64,000 bases of DNA, from contig JAYKKM010000508.1 of the NCBI GenBank assembly GCA_035772405.1, forward strand, positions 107,001-171,000, in the 5' to 3' direction. Shown here piece after piece: positions 1 to 11,874 of the stretch. Each line of letters begins with the position of its first letter. Position 1 is the first letter of the stretch. Position numbers and translations under genes: made by a program. The DNA comes from Chrysogorgia sp. JL179-B06 (taxonomy: Eukaryota; Cnidaria; Anthozoa; Scleralcyonacea; Chrysogorgiidae). The notes below the pieces were generated by a model that saw only the letters and a program-made list of their open reading frames with translations, was not told the origin of the DNA and did no database searches.

Positions 1-427
1 ATTTAAAACAAGAAATGGCCAGATCAAGACTCAAGTGCAACCTGTATTCTCAAATTCAAAGAGGAAGGCCGTGTTCCACAAACTGTTGTTAATTCATTTG
101 TGAACAACACTATACATATTTTGCAGAATAGCATGATTAGACTTTGACACTGAATTCCAGGACTCGGCGAATTATTCCACAATAAGAACGCCAGCAACAC
201 AACTATTCCTAGTGGTGAGTATTTTGTTGAAGTTTTTCATGAATTTACAGTAAGGAGTTGAAGATATAGATATTGTAGTTTGACTGTATCAAATATATAA
301 CACAATGTCGTTTGGCCTCATTGAACCATGTGAACTTGCATTGAACGTGGTCAAGTCAAAGGTATGTCAAAGGTGCTGCAGGCTGCCACTATATATACAA
401 CCCATGTCTGACCACAGAGCACAGCTG
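1..427. other. Host intergenic or intronic DNA, no gene seen
   Basis: AT-rich sequence with no convincing reading frame on either strand. I see no repeat boundary or RNA gene here. Confidence 0.5.
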
Positions 428-645
428 AGATCTAAGTGTTGATTTTACTGTCAGCGAGGAAAACCAGAGACCCCAGAGGAAAACCCTCAAAACACAGGAG
501 AGATAAATTAACTCTACTCACACAAGTTCCAAGCTTACGAATCAACACAAGGTCATTCCCAGATAGTCACCCATGCAGATACTAACCCCATCCGACCGGG
601 CTTGACTTAGCGGTGAATGACAGTGCCCTAACAGGACACACAACC
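428..645 (-). mobile_element. 5S-rRNA-derived SINE
   Basis: On the minus strand, about 645-550 reads like the 3' half of 5S rRNA: an AAGTCAAGCCCGGTCGGAT-like block, then GGTTAGTATCTGCATGGGTG, then CTGGGAAT. This region carries the internal RNA polymerase III control box. It runs into a non-5S body with repeated TTTTCCTC motifs that ends near 428. A 5S head joined to an unrelated body is the design of 5S-derived (SINE3-type) SINEs, which are known from fish and cnidarians. The 5' part of 5S is missing, so this is not a functional 5S gene. The exact ends and a target duplication were not resolved. Confidence 0.7.
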
Positions 646-1482
646 CGTGCCTTTTTTGCATTTGCCTAGCACAGTGTTACCCAGGACGTCATCTGAGCTT
701 TCAAACATTTGCGAGCTAAGTTGATATCGGAAGCAACACAGAATGAAAGCACAGCATTAATTTTGTGTGCACCTATAGTAGTTGCATGGTTATCTGAAAA
801 TGCTTTTAATTGTTTTAAATTCTCTTTCATGTGTAGGTTATGAATCCTCATGCCGTGGCAATGACCTGTTGTAGAATGTGTCAAGTACTGTACATACCTG
901 TACAGTATAACCTGTGCTTGAGCAAGTTCAAATAAACAAATACGGTAATAATTGTGTTTCTTGTTTTCAAGCCTTAGTATTCAGCCAATGAACCTAATTA
1001 TAAGTTGTTATGGAAATATGTCTTGCCACATTTTTATAGAATTAAATTAACTACATAAAATTAAGTGGGAAAGTGTATTTAATACTGGTTAAAATAATTT
1101 GCTTGGCTGGCGAAAAGGACAAAATATGTATATTACGAAGTGATTTAATTTGGTGCTTTGAAGTTACTTTATTAAAAAACATTCAAGTTTATATAAACAC
1201 TTGTAAATGCATTGAATCTTTATATTCTTGGACCATATATATTTCTTCTTGCCAATTGGGTCAATGTAGGTTACTTAACCTGTTCAGTACAGGACTTCTT
1301 CCCCGGACAAGCAAAATCATCTTGCATTTGCTAGAGTACAATTCTAAAAGGTTCCTACAGTAGTGAAAGGGTTAATTAAGAAGAAAATAGTGATGCTACC
1401 TGTCAAATGTTTGCCATTTACCTTTAAAATTAGGCTACAATATGTTGCATGTTTGACAACCATGAACATTTCTCATTTTTTC
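646..1482. other. Host DNA without a supported gene
   Basis: AT-rich. Short frames at 666-884 (-) and 1073-1363 (+) have low-complexity composition and no recognisable domain, so I do not call them. Confidence 0.4.
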
Positions 1483-1660
1483 TCAACTATTTCTGGTGCT
1501 TTCTATTATACTTTGGGCAATGTAAGACCAAAAATGAGATCTCCAGTAAATGCTATACAACTGCTTGCATTGGCTACCAGTAATCACATCAAACAGTGTG
1601 GTGTTGAACCAGTCCTGGAAAGGTTTCTACAGGATCTTTCAGAATTGGAAAAGGTACAAT
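1483..1660 (+). pseudogene. Possible exon of a repeat-associated gene (YYTLGNxRP motif)
   Basis: The plus-strand frame encodes FYYTLGNVRPKMRS, followed by a leucine-rich stretch (AIQLLALATSN) and a predicted helical end. It is followed at about 1660 by AAAAG/GTACAA, a possible splice donor. From memory, the YYxLGNxxPxxRS...IQL pattern occurs in multi-copy, transposon-associated proteins of animals, next to a GDNxG-type motif that is not seen here. No matching upstream or downstream exon was found in the window, so this is most likely an orphan fragment. It could also be one exon of a larger host gene. The assignment rests on motif memory only. Confidence 0.3.
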
Positions 1661-1989
1661 TCAGTTGTATAAATGCCCTGAAACTAATCTTTCTAAAATG
1701 AAAACATTATTCCCAAATTATAAGTGTATTACAGTAGTACTAATTTCAAGTTCTCTATACAATATTAATTATGTCTTGTCATATGGAGTGTGAAACCAAC
1801 TACACAGCATGGCGAGCTTGGCAGTTTAACTGGAAATTGAGTCTATTTTTGGTCACAATTCCCTGATTAATGAAATCTGATTTTCTCCTTTGATTTATAT
1901 GGCAATGTTGCAATTGTTTCACAGTTGAATTTGGCTTTTAACACTCATCCAGATTCATGTGAAACCAGATCAAAATTATTTACGAAAAG

Positions 1990-2421
1990 TGACAAAAGTA
2001 GTTAGCTAACAATTTTTAAATGGTTATAGCCAAATCCATTTGGTTACAACCAAATTTAAATGGTTACTTCAATAACCAAATTTAAATGTTTTATTTGGTT
2101 ACAACCAAATTTAAAAAGTTACAACCAAATTTAATGGTTACTTGACTAACCATTTCAAAATGGTTACAACTAAATTAAATTGGTTACTTTAAATGTGACT
2201 TCATTGCAACCATTTGACAATTGGTGAATCCGACCAATTTGTATTGGTCATAACCAATTCTGTTTGGTTGTAAGAGTTACAACTTCAGTGTGGACTAAAC
2301 ATTATTGGTTAGTATAACCAATTTATTCTGGTTACAACCAATTTATTTGGTTGGTTTAACCTCTTGGAATTGGTTGCAACCAATTAAAAAGGTTATTTTA
2401 ACCAATCAGTTTTTACAGTGT
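1990..2421. repeat. Palindromic TTGGTTA/TAACCAA array ending in TTTTTACAGTGT
   Basis: More than 20 short blocks of the forms TTGGTTA, TGGTTAC and AACCAAT alternate in both orientations, so the array is a string of small palindromes. It stops sharply at 2421 with TTTTTACAGTGT. The mirror image of that end (ACACTGTAAAA) opens another array at 4121. The sharp end resembles a transposon terminus. The far, left-hand end is diffuse. Confidence 0.75.
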
Positions 2422-2473
2422 GCAACGCTGGATTTATTATTATTTGAATTTTCCTCAAAATTGTTCTGGTCAT

Positions 2474-3327
2474 CTAACTGTGACGAACGTTTGCGTGTCG
2501 CTTGACGGCTGCTTTATTAATTGGCTTTTTTGGTTGTGAGGACTTGTAGATTTTATCATGCCTTGCACGATATGCTTTAACTTGTGAATTTAAATCTGGG
2601 ACATTTTTCTTTTTGTCACCTTCATCAACAACATTCAAATTAGGATTAGGAACTTGATTTGCATGCTTGACTTTGTTATTATGTAAATGTTCCTCTACTA
2701 TAGAAAGTAGTTCTTCCTGAAAAGGTGTGCTTATATTCTCCCCATTAGCTAGCTCTTCAGCCTTATTTTTATTACTTGGCAATTTTTGGCAAGTAAGATC
2801 AGTAACGGTCGTACCTGACATGTTTGCTTCACCACGTTCGACAGAGTCTTTGTCCTGATCAACCACGTGTGACGACCGCTTGACATGTCGTTTGACGGCT
2901 GCGACATCCTCTTGAATTTTACACATGTGCTCTCGGAAAATATAGATGGATTTAGCGTTATATTGTATATCCTTATTCAGCTCGGCTTCAGCACTCACTA
3001 GATCTATCTTCATGCCCTCGAAATCAGTCTCAAGATTCTTACAATTACATGTGCAAGACGCTTTCTCCGCACCGTGACCAGTCATCGAAGTAACCTTGTT
3101 CATTATTATATTGTCGGCTTTTTTATCGGGGCATATAATTGAGCAAAACAGGCGCTTGATACCTTCGGCTTTATCTCCACTAAAGTTGATATATTTCTTG
3201 TTTTTGAGCCACGAAAACGATGTTGTTCCATCACTGTAGACTTTCTTCTCTCCACCAGGAGAAGTCCATTCGCCATTGATCTTAACATTGTCGCTCACAA
3301 AACTCTTCAAAGATGAAAGATCACCTG
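2474..3327 (-). CDS. Unknown 3' exon or ORF, about 284 codons, between two palindromic arrays
   Basis: The long minus-strand frame may continue to 3340, but a good splice acceptor (TTGGACAG/GTGATC) lies at about 3327. That suggests it is the last exon of a spliced gene ending at 2474. The first 65 residues have a compact look (NGEWTSPGGEKKVY, then FSWLKNKKYINF) that I recall as a small unnamed module in cnidarian proteins. The middle part is rich in charged residues and predicted coil. The end is basic (KKPINKAAVKRH). No catalytic motif is visible and I do not know the function. The whole frame sits between the arrays ending at 2421 and starting at 4121, so it could be cargo of a mobile element. 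Confidence 0.45.
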
Positions 3328-4120
3328 TCCAACACAGCACACTTAGTGGAGGCCTAACATGTGTAGCAGGCCTAACATGTGTAGGTCCATAAACCTGTAC
3401 AATGCATGTTTACAATTATGAACACTACTCAAATGTACAAATGCCCATACAAAAATTAAAATCACAACATTTATGCATGCATTACAGTGAATTATATCAC
3501 CACATAAACATAATCAGGATGAGCAAGGTGCATTGCAGCTGCTTGGTGGCTGAGCTGACACATCAATGCAATTATATCTAGTATTATAAAATGATCGGAA
3601 ATAAATGAGCGACAACACGCTGTCTGTTGAGCTCAAAAACTGTGTCATTTCGACGTATTTTAAGTAGTTTAAATCACAAAAATAATTCAAAGAATACGTG
3701 GATACAAGGCTAATCCAGGTACTAACACAAGTGAATGTTTTAACTGCAACGTTGAGTGCATTTTCATCGCTAAAATCGCTAACGTGTTTTTAACAAAGGC
3801 TAGCAACGCTATAGCAACGCCACATATAACAGCTAAATCTGCATATCTCATGGCTTTATTGTTAATTTAATGGTGTTATTTTATAAAAGAAATAAAAACC
3901 TTGTCTTGTGTGATTATCGAGTTATAATGGCACTTGTTCGCGAGAACAAATACAGCTAAAACTTTATACGAATGACGATAATATTTCACTTCTAAATTAC
4001 TAAGCGACTAACGACTAACTAACTTGTTTACAATTACTTTACGGCTTTTTATAGTCTTTGTCTATCTTTGCATAATGCTAATCTGTTAAACACGCGATAC
4101 AACTATTTAATAACAATACT

Positions 4121-4512
4121 ACACTGTAAAACATGAACTGTTAAAACAACAAAAAAAAATGGTTGTTTTCGATGCAACTGAGAGAACTAATTAAAATTTG
4201 GTTAAATCAACCAAAATCGTTTATGTTGAAACAACCAGGTAAAAATTGGTTAGAATAACCAAATCGTATTGGTTATGTTAACCAAAACAATATTGGTTGT
4301 TTTAAATTAAGAAAATTTGGTTAATATAACCAATACGATTTGGTTATTTTAACCTAATTCTATTGATTATTTCAACCTAGGTTATTTTAACCTAATTCTT
4401 TTGGTCACATAGATGCAACTGGGACAACCAAACGGAATTGGTTGAGCAACCAATTTAAAATTGGTTAAACTAATTTAACCAATTATTAATTGGTTAAATT
4501 AACGAATTATTA
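4121..4512. repeat. Palindromic array beginning ACACTGTAAAA
   Basis: Starts sharply with ACACTGTAAAAC at 4121. It continues as alternating TTGGTTA and TAACCAA blocks, mirror-image to the array at 1990-2421. The right end fades out near 4512. The two arrays face each other across 1.7 kb that holds the ORF at 2474-3327. Confidence 0.75.
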
Positions 4513-4938
4513 CACGAAATATATGATATAAATCATACAGTATATTATTAAGGAAATTTTTAAAATCTTTTATTTGGCAAACACTAACGCGCACTGATTA
4601 TATAAAAGCATGCAGTAAAATTGTATATTTATTTATATATTAAAAATATATAAAAGTTCAGGTGTCCGTTACCCTGCATGCATGGAAGACTCAAACTGCA
4701 ATGTTCCCGTGTAAAATTCTAAAATGTGCATAAAATTCCCAATATGTAATGGTATTAACTATAAAATATGCATTAAATAAATGTACTTAACAAATTTAAA
4801 TGTTCCTCATGCTACTCACGAAATTTTCCAACCCAATTGGCATAGCTTTTCCTTGTGGCGAAGACGATATAAACATGTACTCAAGGAACAAAAACACGTT
4901 TTTGCTTTGCCCACTTTTTCCTTTTTGGGTACTGTGCA

Positions 4939-5124
4939 TTAAAAACAGTATGCAGACAATAAACAAATCACGGCGTTCAACATGTTCAGCGATTTGAACT
5001 TCAGGACAACCATGCCCTCCGCAATCAAAGCCAAGGAGTGCAAATCCTGCAGAATCCCAGTTGAAATCAGCTTTGGAGTGGAACAGGATTTGATGTTTGC
5101 GTCCAGATCAACACCAGCATTCTC
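4939..5124 (-). CDS. Terminal exon of an unidentified host gene (gene A)
   Basis: An acceptor (TTATAG/GAG) at 5125-5126 opens a 186-nt minus-strand exon of 62 codons that ends in TAA at 4939-4941. It encodes ENAGVDLDAN near its start, PKLISTGILQDLHS in the middle and a leucine-rich end. Its phase fits the exon at 6354-6444, which ends on a complete codon. The PKLISTG segment resembles PRLILTG in the last exon of gene B (17067-17150), so the two genes look paralogous. The function is unknown and upstream exons were not located. Confidence 0.45.
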   Translation of the reverse strand, partial: ENAGVDLDANIKSCSTPKLISTGILQDLHSLALIAEGMVVLKFKSLNMLNAVICLLSAYCF

Positions 5125-5179
5125 CTATAACAGAAAAGTAAAATACAATAATGAGATTTGTATGAATGGGAAAATATGA

Positions 5180-6353
5180 TTTTACGGCTTTCGCATAACA
5201 CAAGAAAATAATGAGAAAATTGATGAGAATTTGCTATGCAAATTTGCTCATATCATGCTCATTAATTTTATGAAAGTATGAGTCAATTATGCACATTTTC
5301 CTGCATCTTGAAACCACTTGAGGCTACATTTAGTTTTATCTGTATTTTAACAGCTAAGATATTTGATAATAGTCAAACTTGAAACAAAATTCCATGTGAG
5401 TTAATATTTGATTTTACACATATTTTACCAAGAAATCAAATATTCGTTCTATATGTACTGTATATCTAGCAGTAACAACATAATTCTTATGTCAATACTG
5501 TATAATTAAATCCGGCCGGATAATGATATAATCCCATTACTGGTATCCGGCTGTATATTTTATCAAGGCGTATTAATTTTGTTTCAACTTAAAAAAGAAA
5601 ATATCGATAAAATGCTATGAATAGAAAACAGTTGGACATCAATACAACAAATAAAAGAACATTATTATATAAATTGGTTGACTGTTCCAGTATTTCTGGT
5701 TATAATTAACTAGAAAATAACTACCTTCTTAAATAGACAAAATATGTCAACTGACTCACCCTGTTACAAAAAACTACACTAACTTTGATCAATGATAGTT
5801 ACCATCATTTGCATCGAAGCCATTGATACTTAGTATAGATTAGTAACTATATTATGCATATATATTATGCATAGTCGCATACTGCACATTCTTGACATTA
5901 GGAAAAAAACTCAATACTAATTTAATATTTAAACTTGTTTGACGTTTCATGTTTGTGCATCTAATCTTATTTGAATTATATGATTGACTGGAAACGGAAA
6001 GTGGAGTCATTGGAGTGTGTGTTCATGGAATTATGTTATTACTGTATGTGTGTTGGACAAGAATGTTGATTACCAAAAAGCCAAACACTTAACATTTTGA
6101 GCATCATTGGGCTCTTGGAAAGAAACCCTTTTGGCTCCTATCCTATTATTACATGTCAAGATATGATACACACTTTTAGACAACCTGAAAAGGAGACCTG
6201 AGTCTTGAATAAGAAAATATCCGGTATCCGGCCTGATAATTTTTAACTATCTGGCATATCCGGTATCCGGCCAGATAGTAAAAAGTACTATCCGGTGCAC
6301 CCCTAGTTATTAGACTCGTGTACAGTATATTGTTTTGTATTACAGTAACTTAC
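5180..6353. other. Intron-like host DNA
   Basis: AT-rich sequence between the two exons of gene A. It holds a short inverted pair of TATCCGG-type repeats (about 5513-5555 and 6220-6295: CCGGATA, TATCCGG, ATCCGGCC), probably a degraded MITE. I see no coding frame. Confidence 0.4.
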
Positions 6354-6444
6354 CGGCACAACTTCCCAAAAGCATTCCCCTTGTGTAAATTTATCTGCTG
6401 TCTTCTCTCCAGCAACCCAGCAAAAATGCAACGACTCTCCATTT
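6354..6444 (-). CDS. Internal exon of gene A
   Basis: A 91-nt minus-strand exon with acceptor TTTTAG/AAATGG at 6445-6446 and donor CCG/GTAAGT at 6353. In the frame that leaves one leading base it encodes a segment with GEK, then TQGECFWEVVP. Gene B exon 17334-17434 encodes GEK, then PGEMFWKII. The GEK...GExFW match supports both exons being real and related. The preceding exon was not identified. Confidence 0.45.
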
Positions 6445-6549
6445 CTAAAAGGAAAAATACACTTAGATTAGTCAAAAAGGCTGCTTAAAATGTACCATAT
6501 TTCTAGTGCATAACATTAGATTTTTCTACTTATTGGCGGTTGGCCCATC

Positions 6550-6551
6550 CC

Positions 6552-6638
<87 letters not shown>

Positions 6639-6735
6639 CCTATCTATCTATCTATCTATATCTATCTATATCTATATCTATATTATATCTATCTATATCT
6701 ATCTATATCTATCTATATCTATCTATATTATATAT
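6550..6735. repeat. TATC/TATATC microsatellite
   Basis: About 28 uninterrupted TATC units pass into degenerate TATATCTATC and TATA. Open frames encoding (YLSI)n come from the repeat and are not genes. Confidence 0.95.
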
Positions 6736-6814
6736 AGAAATAGAGAACGGTTGGTGTACTGCCAAATCGGAGAACAACGTGTAAATGTATGATATATATC
6801 CGATAATAATAAAC

Positions 6815-6910
6815 TAACGTTTCGAGCGAAGGCCCTAAATTTATGATATATATTCGATAATAAACTAACGTTTCGAGCGAAGGCCTTCGCTCGAAACGTT
6901 AGTTTATCAC
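6815..6910. mobile_element. Inverted tail fragments of a Penelope-like element
   Basis: AACGTTTCGAGCGAAGGCC occurs twice (about 6818 and 6868). It is then met head-on by GGCCTTCGCTCGAAACGTTA at about 6884-6903. The GCTCGAAACGTTAG core matches the 3' half of hammerhead-type tails found in Penelope-like retroelements, and a related full core lies at 22862. The CTGATGA half is missing, so these are truncated tails in inverted orientation. Confidence 0.5.
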
Positions 6911-7589
6911 GCTTCTGATTCTGACTATGTCGCTTCTGTCACTATTTAAAACCAGCCTTTACGACACACATGCCCCAGTAAACTGCAATATTGCTAAATA
7001 CCAAAACATTAAACACAGACAGATACCTTTCTCTTTTTCAGTCTCACAATCCTCCAACAAAGTGAGCAGTGTTTGCACTTCACTCGACTTGCTTCCTTTC
7101 ACAGCTATCTAAACTGTGATTCAAACCTAATTATCAGGCCGAACATTACACTGGCAAAAACAACGCAATTATTAACCTCTAAAATAACCATCCAATCATT
7201 TGATTGCAATAAGTATGAAAACAAACCATTGGATATAAACAGGGAATAAATAAATGAGCATTATTAAGCAGCTTATTCGATAGCTTAATAGTGGCTGACT
7301 CCGACTCAAATTATAATATACAAATATACAATTAAACTGAATGTGACTTACCGTAAAAAAATATGATTGGAATCCTCGTCTACAGCCCACGACTAGGAAA
7401 GGAACGAGTCCTTTTGAAAACCATCACAAAATACAGCCAAGGAATTCAAATTAAATATCAAAATATAACGATCAAACACAAAGAAACTACAAGTTTGCCT
7501 TCAAACATTTAGAAATGGCCGCGTGGTAAATTTGTGATGTATCCCGTTATCCCTTGTCGTCTCACAAGCATCGTGGGGGAGAGCGGAGA

Positions 7590-7920
7590 TAAGACCCTGG
7601 GTACGAGGTAATAGCCTGCAATGCAGGCTCTTGTATAGAGATCATAAAACTTTTTTTTTAATAAATAAATAAATAAAATCATAAATCAAGAGTTTTATTT
7701 ATGATCTCTATGGGCTCTTGGGGAGGGAGACCCAGTGAAATGGGAAGCAGTTTTGTAAAAGTACTTTGGGTACACCTATCAGTGACCTATCATGGTTAAG
7801 AATTAAGATCAGTGTTAGGATCATCAGAGTTAGGCGAGTTAGGGTTAGATGATATTTACACTAACTTAACTGTGTTATTTTAGATTAATCAAATCTATAG
7901 GCAACCTCGTACCCAGGGAC
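7590..7920. mobile_element. Possible MITE with CCCTGGGTACGAGGT ends
   Basis: CCCTGGGTACGAGGT at about 7595 and its reverse complement ACCTCGTACCCAGGG at about 7904-7918 bound a 330-bp segment. Inside, TAGAGATCATAAA and TTTATGATCTCTA form a further inverted pair (about 7636-7712). This is the structure of a non-autonomous terminal-inverted-repeat element. No target duplication was confirmed. Confidence 0.5.
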
Positions 7921-7959
7921 TTCACCCAGCGGCCGGGTCTATGGGTTATAACATTTTTA

Positions 7960-8535
7960 AATGCAGTATATATAGTTATTGGAAACTATAGTTTTAATTG
8001 GTAATCTATAGTTCTTACCCAGAACTACAGTATAGTTCTGGGTAAGACCCAGAACTATAGTGTCTGGCATAAAATAAAGTTTTTAAATGTAGTTATACAA
8101 AACTATAGTTTTAATAGGGTCACCATATATAGGAAACTAGTTTTTACTCAAAAACAAAACTATAGTTTTTTAAATATAGTAATATAGTTATCGTGGGAAA
8201 CTATAGTTTTCACTCAAACATATAGCTTTCACTCAAACTATAGTTTTTATTCAAAGACTATAGTTTTTGGCAAAGAAACTATAGTTTAATAGGTAACTAT
8301 AGTTTATATGGCAAAGACTATAGTTTTTACTAGAAAACAAAAGTTTTTACTCAACGACTATAGTTGTTATTAAAAAACTATAGTTTTTGGCAAAGAAACT
8401 ATAGTTTTTATGATTAGGAAACTATAGTTTAATAGGTAACTATAGTTTCTATGGCAAAAACTATAGCTTTTACTAGAAAACTATTGTTTTTGCTTAAAAA
8501 CTATACTTTTTAGCATAGAAACTATAGTTTATTTT
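7960..8535. repeat. AACTATAGTTTT palindromic minisatellite
   Basis: Some 25 irregularly spaced copies of AACTATAGTT, itself a perfect palindrome, are separated by T- or A-rich spacers. There is no coding potential. Confidence 0.85.
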
Positions 8536-8745
8536 TGTAAGTGCACAACTTCCACACTATTTCATAGACTTCGGCTCCAAATCTGCCTCTTGATTGTTTC
8601 GGGTTTGTTTAAAGACGGGTTTGTTTCGGGCAGCGGAGGAAAACACACGCAAGGCGGAAAACCCGCGAGGCAATGACGTCCACGCATGCGCGTTTCCATG
8701 TTCCATAAAAAATTCGAAAATGAAACTCCTGCGAACGTAATCGAG

Positions 8746-8969
8746 GAGAGGGTGAGCACGCCATTTATCCTGGTCAGCGGCAAGCAGTCGTCTTCTGGAC
8801 GGGGGTAGGGTTAGGATCTAAGTTGTTTTTGGGTTAGCATGCAGTTCTATGATGTATATTATATTATCGTAATACAGGCATCTCTAGCAGCTACTAAAAA
8901 AGATCGTCCAGAAGACGATTGCTTGCCGCTGACCGGGATAAATGGCGTGCTCACCCTCCCTCTCCGCCC
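8746..8969. repeat. Inverted repeat with arms of about 60-70 bp
   Basis: The arm at about 8746-8801 (GGTGAGCACGCCATTTATCC, then GCGGCAAGCAGTCGTCTTCT) returns in reverse complement at about 8905-8962. The spacer is about 100 bp. This could be a MITE or a folded transcript segment. Confidence 0.6.
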
Positions 8970-9292
8970 GTGGTGATAGGCAGTCGCTTATCTCTCGACA
9001 AAAAATATTTACTCGACCAACTGCTACTTTGAACTAATCTTTACCTATTATTATTTTAATAATTTAACACGACTCCACTACGTCTAGCTGAATACTTGTC
9101 AAAGTTGATGCCAGCATTTACAATAATAAACTGTAAAAAACCTCTCATGTATGAAATGCCGGCAAGATCATATACCGAATATTCTAAAAGTGAATACCCC
9201 ATTAATATCCCATAATAATATTCGATAGATATTACTAGTGCGACTAGAAATACGAATTCGCAATAATCCCCTCGCCCGCCTTTTCTACCCCA

Positions 9293-9318
9293 CCCCCCCC
9301 CCCCCCCCCCCCCCCCCC
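9293..9318. repeat. Poly-C tract
   Basis: About 26 C residues in a row. It creates artificial proline or glycine frames on the two strands. Confidence 0.9.
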
Positions 9319-9424
9319 ACGGGAATTTCTCCATCCATGGTGCCCAGACCTCGCACGCCGTGGCCGTGTATTATTTCTGTTTTGCAAAAATTCACAATTT
9401 CCAAAAGCCCGTTTCGTCGAAGAA

Positions 9425-10085
9425 ATGTTTGAACGTTATCTCGGCCAATATTTAACCGATTTAAACTCTGAAAACAGATTTGGAATTAGCGAGTCAACAT
9501 ACATAACATACGCGTTTACTATATTACGAGAACGTGAGTACCCTTCGTAAAAACGGTTTATGTACTTAGAAATTAGTCGATTATAAACTGGTCACTTCAT
9601 CGTATATTATTTTGAACGTTATCTCGATCAATATTTAACCGTTTTCAATTCTGAAAACAGATTTGGAATTAGCGAGTCAAAATACATCACATATGTGTCT
9701 ACTATATTACGAGAACGTGAATACCCTTCGTAAAAATGGTTTATGTACTTAGAAAGTTAGTCGGCTTTGTCGGCTAAATAATGATTAGCCGGTCACTTCG
9801 TCGAATATTATGTTGAATATCTCGATCAATATATAACCGTTTTCAATTCTGAAAACAGATTTGGAATTAGCGAGTCAAAATACATAACATATGTGTCTAC
9901 TATATTACGAGAACGTGAATACCCTTCGTACAAATGGTTTATGTACTTAGAAATTAGTCCGGGCTTGGTCGGCTATGATAATCTCGATCAATATATAACC
10001 GTTTTCAAATCTGAAAACAGATTTGGAATTAGCGAGTCAAAATACATACTCGAACTCGGATTTCTATTTCCTCAAGAAACGTTGT
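9425..10085. repeat. Tandem minisatellite, about 162-198 bp units, four copies
   Basis: The marker TTTGGAATTAGCGAGTCA recurs at about 9479, 9662, 9860 and 10022, giving spacings near 183, 198 and 162. Each unit also contains GAACGTTATCTCG and ATATTACGAGAACGTGA. Apparent frames are not conserved between copies. Confidence 0.85.
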
Positions 10086-10155
10086 GACGTTCAATGTAAT
10101 CTGAGTATCTAGTTACCAGTGCCACATTTTCCGATGCCGCGCATGAGGACGGTTG

Positions 10156-10340
<185 letters not shown>

Positions 10341-10394
10341 ATAAAGCCGATCCGAGATCAGGATCCGCTTGGATCTCGCGTGATAAGGGACTAA

Positions 10395-10990
10395 ACGCCA
10401 GTCGATAGTAGCACCCTCGCCCTGAGGCCTTCGGCCTTCGGCCGGCGCTTCGCGGGAATATTGTATGAATATGAAAAATATTCATACCAGTAATATTGTA
10501 TGAATATGAAAAATATTCATACCAGTAATCTTAGTCTGAATATCTGGTAATAGGCGTTTTATTCTGAAGCGTATAGATCGCAGAATACGCGAGAATATGT
10601 GGCTATTCATGCAGTGAAAATAACGATTGGCAGTAACAATGAAAATGGTGGCTGTAAATTTTCCTACAATCCTTTGTAGTCAGAAATAAGTTGTAAAAAC
10701 AGATAAACTTTGGTATAGCAATAAATATTTTCCAAAATTATTGACGACTTTTTCATTCTGCAGTTTCTTTTTGCTTTGGGAGGTCTTCTCGTCTTTATGA
10801 AATATATTTGTTCACTCACCCGCAAATGATTGTAGGAAATTCAACGAGTCGCCATCATTTTGGTAGTGTCATTTAGCTTTATAGTATTAATCTCTTGATG
10901 TCTTTGATGTATATATATATAATGAATTGTTAGATAAATAGTATAGATTTACTATATTTCTGCATGCATCTTATTTAAGTTAACTAATAA
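10395..10990. other. Host DNA with short duplications
   Basis: A 35-bp direct repeat (ATTGTATGAATATGAAAAAT...) occurs twice at about 10458-10530, next to a GC-rich block of CCTTCGG repeats at about 10425-10445. No gene is seen. Confidence 0.5.
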
Positions 10991-10999
10991 ACCACAGGC

Positions 11000-11441
11000 C
11001 TTTATTCTTCTGGTTAATGACAACCAATTTGTTCTATATATATAACTATTTTAAATGGTTTAATTTAACTGTAGTAGATGTAAGTGTAACCATTTTAAAG
11101 TGGTTAAAATAACCATTTAATTTGGGTTATTTTAACCAATTTTATATTTGGTTATTTATAACCTTTCGAATTGGTTAAAACAACAAATTAATAATGTCAT
11201 TTCAACCAATTATGGAATTTCAAATTGGTTGAAAATAACCATTTAATATTGGTTATAACCATTTCAATTGGTTATTTTTTCCCCGTGTTAACACTATTAA
11301 TTTTAATATAACCAAATAATTATTGGTTATAACCAATTTTATTTGGTTATTTTGACAGACTTTTTTATGGTAACCTATTCAATTGGTTATTTTAACCATT
11401 TTATTTTAACGGTTGTTTTAACAGTTCATTTTTTACAGTGT
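11000..11441. repeat. Palindromic TTGGTTA array ending in TTTTTTACAGTGT
   Basis: Same family as 1990-2421: alternating AACCAATT and TTGGTTA blocks that stop sharply with TTTTTTACAGTGT at 11441. The BEL/Pao remnant begins immediately to the right. Confidence 0.75.
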
Positions 11442-11874
11442 AATAGCGCTCGATTCGTTCCGCTAGAACAGTTTATAACGTTCGATTATAATTCGGTCCA
11501 AAGTTCCGTCTAAAATAATGTATAATAAAGTTCGGTCTAAACGATTAAAGTTTCTAAATATAATAACATGATAAACATGCAATACTAAAACGTATTCATT
11601 AGTTCCTTCTAAACATTCTCCCCTCCTTGACAGGCTTTAGACTGACAAGTTCATACATACACGTACAGCTCCAATTAATCGATTTTTAGCGGTGCCAACT
11701 TCGTTATCGATCTCATCATCGTCTTATTTTCAACCTGAACCTTTGCCACCGCACATGATTATCCTTACCAGCGAATACTTCAACAATACGTCCTAACGGC
11801 CAATGTCCTCGTGGTTGATCAGGAGAAATAGCAAGTACAAGATCTCCGACTTCTAGGTCACGATTCTTGATTGT

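Noticed and set aside
548..645. A functional 5S rRNA gene
   Set aside because: Only the 3' half of 5S is present and it continues into an unrelated SINE body.
6506..6784. Open frames of 65-92 codons rich in YLSI
   Set aside because: They are translations of the TATC microsatellite.
9056..9432. Frames with polyglycine or polyproline
   Set aside because: Created by the poly-C tract at 9293-9318; no domain and no homology pattern.
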